From positions 434,001 through 498,000 of the forward strand of contig JAMXDE010000023.1 in the NCBI GenBank assembly GCA_026770025.1: 64,000 nt of DNA, read 5' to 3'. Positions 56,424 to 64,000 of the stretch are shown one piece after another (positions within the stretch are counted from its first letter, which is position 1; each line of letters opens with the position of its first letter). Made by a program: the position numbers and the translations under genes. A model generated the notes under the pieces. That model had not been told where the DNA came from. It saw only the letters and a list, made by a program, of their open reading frames with translations, and searched no databases. This DNA comes from Craspedostauros australis (lineage: Eukaryota; Bacillariophyta; Bacillariophyceae; Mastogloiales; Achnanthaceae).

Positions 56424-59013
56424 GCAGGAACACGAGCAGGAGCAACTTGAATAGCAGCAACAACAATAGCAACAGCAACAGCAACTTGGGGGGTCTGGCA
56501 CTCTCTGGAGTACCTCACTGCGTGAAGATGAAAGAGGGTTGGAGCGCGTAATTTCAAGTACCACTCGTAGAATTGTCTTATCTGGAGTGTACATGCTCGT
56601 ATCGTGGTGTGGTGGAGCAAGGCCCTTTCTCGTGATGGTAACACGAAGAGCATTCCATAGTCTGCGACGACAACGGTACTGCTGGAACAACGACCGAGCA
56701 GAATGATAGGATGCACTCAACACTGATGAAGCGCACGTACTCTACGAGCTCTAGAGAGAGTATGACAATATCAGTGCTGTTTGATTTCGTTGTAGGTATT
56801 CTACCCGTATGGTACAACCTCGGCAAGCATCTTTGTCGCACTTCCTCTGAGCGAAAGAGAGCCATGAATGGGATGGACATGGCGTGGTATTGTTCGCGCG
56901 AGCGCATGATCACGAGAGCTAGTCTGGCATGGTCGAACGAGTACAAGTGGAGTAGCGCGTTTCTGCTTGCATCAGTACGCGATGAGATCCGCTCGCTTCA
57001 GTTTCGCACAGGACAAGCTTCCCCGATTGCCTCGCTGACCGAAAGAGTGTGGCTGTTGGCATAGTCTGTGCTCAGAGGCAGAGTGGAGAATGTGTGCCGA
57101 AGGGGGGTGGCATGGATGAAAGCACCATGCGTTTGGACGGGGCACACGTCGGTACTTCCACCACTTCACTCAAGTATGATAAAATATGTACGAGGAGGTC
57201 ATGGAGAGGACATGATCCAAGTGGTCTGGTTGTGGTTGTGGTTTGTGGCTGCGCACACCTGAAGGTGCCAACAACGCCAAGAGAAGAGAGACAACGCCAC
57301 ACATGCAAGGTGATGAAGTCGGGGAGGATACTGCGCAGCTTCGTGTGAACCAAGAGCATCTCCTGTCCATGCCGCACATGTGGCTCGCGTTCGCACAGAG
57401 AACACGAGTATCAGGAAGTGGTCACAAGGACAAATCATGGAAGGCATTACCTGGAGGAGGGAGAGAAGGCAAAGGTACAAGAAGTTGCGACAGGCTGCGG
57501 TCTTGTCATTTATTCTGGATGCCAAGGAGGTGATGGAGGGCGTTGAAGCAGAACTTGTGTGATGGTTCTTCCATGACGTTCGGATTGCATGATCAGCTTC
57601 AACCTCGATGAGGAGGATTGTTTCTCACAGGCTGGCTGGAGTTGCTTGTGGCTACGCCGCGACTGCAGGCTGCGCCATCCAACCCCAACGTCCATCTTTG
57701 TGAGGAATATGTGCAATCTTCACAAAGCTGCAGCGGAAGCACACATACCTATGACTGGGGAAGAAAGTGCAAATGGCCCCCATCCTATCATGATCGGGCC
57801 TCTGGTGAGAGGCGGGAGCCGAGAGGTGGGAGGATGGCACAACACGACGCAATACGAGTACTCGGAGCAATTATCTGGCGGGTGCCTACTCGACAGCTAC
57901 GCATTGCAACGTGAGTATTGGTGAGACATCGGTGGAGTCACGGAGCGGATACTGTCTATAGACACATCATTTCCCTTGCCCTGTCCGTGTTGATCGATGG
58001 AAGCAAACATCCATCAACGCCCCCGCTACGCCACACCACGCCACGCAGCGGATTGATTCGTCGTCAACACACACTATCACCTGTAGAAGAGGGAAGGGCA
58101 GAGCAATCTGGGCCATGGATTCTTTGGATACTGGCACAACCTAATCGTGAGCATCGAAATCATCGATGTATCTCTCGAGAGAAGCTCCAGACGCGTCTGA
58201 GACAGCGACAACAAAGAATCTTTCTCATCCAGCAACGTCGCAGTTTGACCGAACGATCGAACGAACGGATGGGAGGAAGGAAAGTCCACGATCCCGTTTG
58301 CTGTGATTGAGTGTCACTTGCCCAAGGACAGAGAATTTGCTATCCATGGCCGTCCGTCGATCCCGATGGATTCGTTTGCACTTTGACGCTGTCATGTGAG
58401 TTCGAGTAGCTTGTCGGCTGACCGTGCCATGTTCTGTCGTCTTGTCCGGCGATGCCTCACGCCTGAGTTGGACACATAGGTCGTGGTAGCTCCTCTAGAG
58501 TCGATCCCAGTGCGACTTGAGAGTGCGATTGTGAACCTCCACTCCAGACATGATGCCGGTGCTCTTGTTGCCGATGGAGTCCTCCAATTACTCGTCATTG
58601 TGTTATTTCTAGCTTCCACCCTTGGACACTACGACTGCACAATATGACTAGTTTCATTCGTTCATAGTGATCAATACAGGACTCGGTTCCACACGACACA
58701 GGCGTCATCAAACAACGAGAAGACAAGACAAGACCAACTGAAAGAGAATTCGGACAAGGAGGACGCACAAACATGCGCAACCGACGTACCACCACTCCAC
58801 ACTCCCTTGAGTTCCCTTCCTTTGTCTCCTTGGCCTTCCGTCCATCCCATCCATCAAAGGAAGCAGCAGCATCAAAGATCCATTGCTGAGAGTGTTCATA
58901 CCCTCAACCTCCTACGTCGTGTGAGACCAATCCGCACGCACGGGCACGCACAACGAAACATTGGGTAGTACACGCAGCACCGACCACGCAGCACCGATCA
59001 AGCACCAGCAAGG
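56424..59013. other. Gene-poor spacer of 2.6 kb
   Basis: No supportable gene. It begins with a CAGCAACAACAATAGCAACAG simple repeat (56454-56485). Several short open frames (for example around 57590-57920) carry no motif and show no agreement between composition and frame. The final ~100 bp form the leader of the RING gene. Confidence 0.55.
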
Positions 59014-60948
59014 ATGGAAGATCCACAGCGGCAGCAACCAGGGCACGAAACGGAGGATGATCGTCGTCGTCGCGAGGAGGAACTTGAACGTCTTCTGCTC
59101 GCGCAGGAAGAGGCAGAGGAAGCCGCAGACTTGAGCCATAGTGGTGAAGCAGCAGCGAGAGGCGCTAATGCGCACGTAAACGCGGATGCTGGCGGAGACG
59201 ACGATCGCCGCATCCAAGAGGGCGAGGACGCCAACCATCACAATCACAATCACAACAACGATGACTTCAACAACTTCGATGACTTCAACAGATTCAACGA
59301 CGATGATCACGACGATGATGACCACGACCACGATCCGCGATTCCAGGACCATGATGCGAACAGCACCAGGAACGGACTGACCAACAAGATCTCGTACGTC
59401 CAGGCCAGTTTGGGAGCGGCCTTGGCGCTGCTGTACTACGCATTGCGATCGCGTCAGCAGTGGTACCTCGCCATGACGTTCCTTGCCAGCTCCAAGCTCA
59501 CCTACATAGTCTGGGGCAACGCCTTGGTGGCGGTGTGCATCTCGGTCTTCTTCGGCTTTTGCAACTTCTTCCTCAAGGGACTGCGGCTGCCCGAGGCAGA
59601 AGGGCTGGGCGACTTCTTCCGCTGGAACATCACCGAAACCTGCCTCGCCCTCACGATGTTCCGCGCATCGCTGGATGTCACAACGGGGTGCCTCTTCGTG
59701 GCGCTGATCTGCCTCAAGTGCCTGCATTGGGTGGTCGATCAGCGTGAGGGGCATCTGCGCATGACGGAGGAATCCATCGTCGTGCAACCCAACTCCAAGT
59801 GGCCGGCCATCAACGGACCCTTCGTGGGGCTGCTCACCGCCATCATCACGCTTCAGATGGTAGACCTGTGGGCCGTCACGTATTCTGCGCAGCAGGTGCT
59901 GGAAAATGGACCCAGCGTGTGGATCCTCTTCGCATTCGAAAGCGCTATTCTGCTGGTCTCTGCCCTTTCCAACATACTTCTCTGGAGCCTCCACCTCCTG
60001 GACGGGCTGATCCATTTCATGCACGAAATTACGACAGCGCAACCGACGTCCATGTTCCATCACTTCATCCACCCTTGGAAGGATCACCGCGCGACGCTGG
60101 TCTTCGCTGTCGAGGTGCAGGCCCAGGCCGCCAAGTTCGTCTTCTACCTCACCTTCTTCGCCATCGTCTGGGTCACCAACGGCATCCCCCTCAACCTCAT
60201 CCGCGAGGTCTACAGCAACTTCCGCCTCCTCAAGGAGCGCATAGTCGCATTCGCCAAGTACCGCAAGCTCATGTCGTCGATGAAATCCTTCGACCCACCG
60301 ACGCAGGAGCAGCTCGACGATGCGGGCAGCATCTGCATCATCTGCCGCGACGAGATGACGGTGCAAAGCTCCAAGTGCCTGCCAGGATGCGGCCACATCT
60401 TCCACAAGTCCTGCCTGCGCGAGTGGCTGGTGCAACAGCAATCTTGCCCGACCTGCCGCAGTGACATACCCACGATGCAAGCGCGGCAGCGAACATTCGG
60501 CGGCGAGCAGCAGCACCACCAAGGCGATGGAGAAGGGATGGAAGAAGAGAGAGGAGGTGACAACGAAGGCGACGGCGACGGTGAGAATGGCAACGACGAA
60601 GCACGTGCCGCCGAAGCCACTTCGGATGTGGACGATGAGCGCCCCATCTCCGACCAGCAAGCCGCGATGGAATATGCCGAGCGCATGCGGTCCGCCGCGA
60701 CCAGTCTGTTTCCAGCATTTTACAAGAGCCTCCACGATGATGTGAAGGTGTGGCAGGAAGACAGTGGCGTCGTTGTGCAGAAGGTACCATGCGATATGAT
60801 CGTGCTGGCATTGGAAATGAAACTACGCGAGCGGGCTGGAAATGAAGGTGGAGGGCGGGAAATGATGGTTCGGATACCGGATGGCTGGGTGAAGGAGACG
60901 GATGTGCAACGCATTGTGGCTGTGCCGTTGGGTGTGTTGGATGAATGA
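59014..60948 (+). CDS. HRD1-like: HRD1/AMFR-type RING ubiquitin ligase, multi-pass membrane
   Basis: Single-exon gene of 644 residues. After a hydrophilic, Asp/Asn/His-rich N-terminus (to about residue 125) come five to six membrane helices (about 130-400). They include LAMTFLASSKLTYIVWGNALV, LKCLHWVVDQREGHLRMTE and LVFAVEVQAQAAKFVFYLTFFAIVW. The block NGIPLNLIREVYSNFRLLKERI...YRKLMSSM is the conserved HRD1 juxtamembrane region. The RING-H2 finger (about 440-482) reads CIICRDEM, CLPGCGHIFHKSCLREWL, CPTCRSDI, with all zinc ligands. HRD1 ligases sit in the ER membrane and ubiquitinate misfolded proteins for degradation. The C-terminus is acidic then ordered (MIVLALEMKLRER...VQRIVAVPLGVLDE). Diatoms also have a plastid-derived ERAD-like machinery, but no targeting signal for it is visible here. 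No transit peptide was seen. Confidence 0.92.
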   Translation: MEDPQRQQPGHETEDDRRRREEELERLLLAQEEAEEAADLSHSGEAAARGANAHVNADAGGDDDRRIQEGEDANHHNHNHNNDDFNNFDDFNRFNDDDHDDDDHDHDPRFQDHDANSTRNGLTNKISYVQASLGAALALLYYALRSRQQWYLAMTFLASSKLTYIVWGNALVAVCISVFFGFCNFFLKGLRLPEAEGLGDFFRWNITETCLALTMFRASLDVTTGCLFVALICLKCLHWVVDQREGHLRMTEESIVVQPNSKWPAINGPFVGLLTAIITLQMVDLWAVTYSAQQVLENGPSVWILFAFESAILLVSALSNILLWSLHLLDGLIHFMHEITTAQPTSMFHHFIHPWKDHRATLVFAVEVQAQAAKFVFYLTFFAIVWVTNGIPLNLIREVYSNFRLLKERIVAFAKYRKLMSSMKSFDPPTQEQLDDAGSICIICRDEMTVQSSKCLPGCGHIFHKSCLREWLVQQQSCPTCRSDIPTMQARQRTFGGEQQHHQGDGEGMEEERGGDNEGDGDGENGNDEARAAEATSDVDDERPISDQQAAMEYAERMRSAATSLFPAFYKSLHDDVKVWQEDSGVVVQKVPCDMIVLALEMKLRERAGNEGGGREMMVRIPDGWVKETDVQRIVAVPLGVLDE

Positions 60949-61809
60949 GCAAAGGTGTAAAGGGCTCTAGAGAGATTAGGGCACATCGCTCTCCAGCAGA
61001 CTACTCTGTGAGAGGTTGGAAATGGGCACCTGTTCAGAGCATGGCTCCTGTGGAACGAGTTGAGCCTTCGCAACCACCGTACAAACAACCACCAACTCGT
61101 AAAGATATAGTAGAGAGAACAGCAGTAGAACAATCGATACACACACAGCACCACTCAGGTGGATTGCTCCAGACAGGAGTGCCGCGCTGTGCGACCGCTT
61201 GGATCCACATGCCGATTGCTCAACAAAGGCAAGCTTCAAGATGTCACATAACATAAACAGTTTTGTGTAATATTTGTGATTGCACTTCTACGCTACGTAC
61301 TGTTTGCCTTTCGACCCGTACTGAGTCACTTCATTGTCCATCTCCATCGAGTGAGATTCCATGCGATAGCTGAAAGACGTCGCGAGGCAAATGCGGGATA
61401 CCATTCGCCTTGAAGACGCGCAAGTGGATGGTCCATTCGCAGTTGAGAAATCTTGGGTTGAACAGCAATGCCGTATCTTGCGAACATGCAGGATCCGTTG
61501 ACTGGCGATCGACATCGATGATTGATCATGTTTGCAACACCATCCGTGCCGCGCGCGCCAGATCTATCACGTTCGTGCTCCGGGAATATTTCTCAATGCA
61601 TCTCAATTGCAGTTCCCATGCGACAGCGCAGCGTGCTGCAATGATCCAATTCGTTCTTCCTCTTTGCATCCATCCATCCATCCATGTGCCCATCCGCGAG
61701 TGCATCCAATTCATAATGGCGCTTCGGGCCTCTCCGATTTATTTCTTCCTTCCTTCCTGCACACATGCATATGACCCGCCTGGTCCAGTCGTGACGAACA
61801 TCAAGTGGT
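60949..61809. other. Convergent 3' spacer
   Basis: Between the RING gene (plus) and the Rab gene (minus). A short CATC microsatellite (CATCCATCCATCCATCCATG, about 61669-61686) is present. No gene recognised. Confidence 0.6.
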
Positions 61810-62729
61810 TTAGCAGCATCCAGCTTTGGGTGGCGCATTGGCGGCGGGCGGTGCGCCCAGATTGATCGATCTGGCGCCTTCTTGGGCTTGCGTCGATGGG
61901 TCTGCAGATGGTGCGCCCTGGACTCCGCCCTGCGCCGCATTGGGGCGCGCTCCGAATTCATCAATTCTCTTGTGCTTGATGGTGGTGGCCAAGGCTGTGA
62001 ACATCTGCTCGACGTTGGCACCCGTGAGGGCCGAGGTTTCGAAGAAGGCCACGCCGTACTCTTCCGCGAGCTGCTTGCCCTCATCCTGCGAGACGACTCT
62101 GTCGTCGTCCAAATCAGCCTTGTTACCGCACAGGACGATGTCGCAATCGGGTGGCGCTCTGGTCTTGATATCTCTCATCCATCCCATGACGTGATCGAAG
62201 GATGGTCTGTTGGAGATATCGTAGGTGAGGACGAAGCCATCGGCACGACCGAAGAAGTTGGATGTGAGAGAACGGAAGCGCTCCTGTCCGGCGGTGTCCC
62301 AGAGCTGCAGGCGCATTGGCGCGCCTTCGATCTGTGGGTTGGTGTTTGGAGATGAAGAGATTTATCGACACAGGGAGAGAGAGAGAGAGACCGATGGAGG
62401 TAAGTGAGACGTGTGCGAGAGTTGCGACAATGAGAACAAATTTAGCACACACGTGACAATGCATATTCCCGCCTACAAGTACTCCAAGTACTCGAGAGTC
62501 CACGTACCTTGACCATCTTGTCGCGGTAATCCACTCCGATGGTTGTGACGAATTTGGTGGAGAAGACGTTCTGATCGAATCTGAGCACCAGGGACGTCTT
62601 TCCGCAGGAGGAGTCTCCGACCATGAGTAATCGCACAATGTAGGCACCCTTGGCCCCCAGTTGGAGCGGCCGTGGCTGTTGTGCAGATCCCTGCTGTTGC
62701 TGCTGTTCGTATGAGTTGGAGGATGACAT
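61810..62729 (-). CDS. Rab-family small GTPase
   Basis: Two exons, 62729-62508 and 62331-61810, with a 176-bp GT-AG intron in phase 0, give 247 residues. All GTPase motifs are present: P-loop GDSSCGKTS (residues 38-46), switch I Thr in FVTTIGVDY, WDTAGQERFRSL, GNKADLDDD and ETSALTG. The sequence around WDTAGQERFRSLTSNFFGRADG and YDISNRPSFDHVMGWM is Rab-like, resembling the Rab1/8/10/18 group. The C-terminal -GCC gives the double-cysteine prenylation site. The N-terminus is extended by about 28 residues and holds a short polyGln. Rab GTPases direct vesicle traffic; the exact subfamily cannot be set without a tree. Confidence 0.94.
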
Positions 62730-64000
62730 GATGGTGCTCGTTCCTTGCTCCTATTGTTTGCTGTTGCTGTTGCTGTTATTTCTGCTGCTGTTGCTGTTGT
62801 TGCAAGTGGTGTTGGGAGATGTCGGCTGTGGTTGGTTGCTTCGTTCTGTTTGGTCTGCTATCGAATTCGGCACGTTTGGAGTCGCCGCAATTGAAAGGAG
62901 CGAGGAGATGGCAGTGAGTTGGATTGAAGTGATTGCGTGAGTATGGAAGTATGAGGATGAAACAGTCGTTCGAAGCACAGTCGAATGGAATATATGTTGC
63001 ATAGGTGTGTGTTCCAGTGCAGCGATTATCAGTACACCATGTAGAGCAGAGCAGAGCAAGTGCACTCAGGTAAATCTGCTTGGTGAGGTTCTGAGCATGA
63101 GAAAAGGAGGAGTTCGGAGACAGAAAGCCACCAAGCCTGCGCAATCGACGCAATCGACACAACCGACAACAACGGAAGAGCTTCGTGGGCGCGAAGAATT
63201 CAGCGTTGGTGGGATCAACACCCTTGGTTGTCTTCTCCATTGTTGTCGTCATTGCTTTTCACTGCTCTTCACCGCCTTTTTGTCACATCTGCGCACCGCA
63301 ACAAAGATCGCTGCGCTTCATGCCGCGCCTGCCACGCCCGAAATGGCAAATCGTGATGTGCTGCACGATCACGCCTCAACCTTCGCGTGCACGTTGCTGC
63401 GACTTTCGCAAGGCCATGGCATGGGAGTGGAGTGGACGCTGACGCTAACGCTTCTGTTTCTCTTGCTGTTGGTCCTGCTCTTGCTCTTGCTGTTGATCTT
63501 GGTCTTGACACGGCTGCGGATGCAGTCAACACACTCTTGCTCTTTCGCACTCACCGACGGTTGCTTTCTGGACAGATGACAATGGGGATGCTGTCGATGA
63601 TGGTTCTGTCGATGATGTCGATGCTGTTGCTGTTGTTGCTGCTGTTGCTGCGGACGATGGCGATGATAGCGACGATGGCGACGATGAGGTGATACAGCAA
63701 TGCTTCCGCTTCTGGAGAGAGGCTTTCGACTGGGCAGGGACAAGAGACTGTCGTGCTGGTCGCGTCCAATGCTGTCGCTGTTGTCGTCAACGTGACGACA
63801 GGTTGTCGTTCTTGTTGACCGTTTCTTCTGTTCTCGTTCATGTGTGTTCTGCTCGTTTTGCTCGTTCTGCTCCGTGCTCGTGCACAACGCAACGAACAAA
63901 CCAAAGACGGTTGACTCACTCGACAAGATTCGTTGTCCGTTGGGCGCCAAATGAAGAATCTAAATTTATCGCATTGTTACACCTCTCCAACCGCTGTCGC
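62730..64000. other. Window end, simple-sequence-rich, no convincing gene
   Basis: TGCTGT/TTGCTGTTG simple repeats at 62755-62810 (leader of the Rab gene) and 63445-63660. One plus-strand frame from about 63545 stays open to the window edge and encodes an Asp-rich stretch, but it has no start or motif and could be chance. Confidence 0.45.

Noticed and set aside
58912..60735. Open frame of 607 codons on the minus strand across the RING ligase gene
   Set aside because: Antisense shadow of a strongly codon-biased gene; the product is a low-complexity Val/Glu/Arg sequence without motifs.
63369..63950. Minus-strand frame of 193 codons at the window end
   Set aside because: No ATG, dominated by His/Gln/Arg runs from a CTG/TTG repeat, and a competing plus-strand frame is equally open; cannot be supported.

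Overview
This is nuclear DNA from a eukaryotic microalga, most likely a diatom. The evidence is the combination of large intron-poor genes with short GT-AG introns, membrane nucleotide cyclases carrying C-terminal phosphodiesterase domains, a class C (GABA-B-like) receptor, and a leucine-rich-repeat membrane protein with a PSxxPS-type stalk. Species cannot be named from the sequence. All family assignments come from motifs read by eye; no database search was possible.

Left third (1-26 kb). The window opens inside a plus-strand nucleotide cyclase/phosphodiesterase gene (to 3304). Next come a class C seven-helix receptor with a 32-residue polyglutamine tract (4935-8939), a SET-domain lysine methyltransferase (9376-11568), a small orphan gene (minus), an NSUN2-like tRNA m5C methyltransferase with a zinc finger (minus), a nuclear-type FKBP prolyl isomerase (minus), an ankyrin-like gene (plus), and a complete receptor-type cyclase/phosphodiesterase with four exons (minus, 25685-19871).

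Middle (26-38 kb) is gene-poor and repeat-rich. It holds a two-exon PIF/Harbinger-type transposase with a readable DDE triad (28671-29919, minus). It also holds a pair of ~230-bp near-identical direct repeats about 3.1 kb apart, with two minisatellites between them: six 126-bp units and about 29 units of 33 bp. An unrecognised two-exon gene (34802-37495) follows; a 20-bp tandem duplication throws its reading frame.

Right part (38-64 kb). A third receptor-type cyclase (38293-41520) has no phosphodiesterase domain. It is followed by an F-box/RCC1 protein, an O-acetylhomoserine sulfhydrylase, a RidA-family protein (minus), an eIF2-alpha-kinase-like protein kinase (minus), the LRR membrane protein, an HRD1-type RING ubiquitin ligase, and a Rab GTPase (minus). 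The last 1.3 kb has no convincing gene.

How the genes fit together: three paralogous membrane cyclases and one class C receptor lie within 41 kb, so the locus is rich in cyclic-nucleotide and receptor signalling. The first cyclase appears to carry an inactive phosphodiesterase domain, because two of four metal ligands are replaced. The second has a phosphodiesterase domain that looks active, and the third has none. The paralogues share one exactly placed intron in the catalytic core and differ in others. The remaining genes are ordinary housekeeping or stress genes with no evident functional link.
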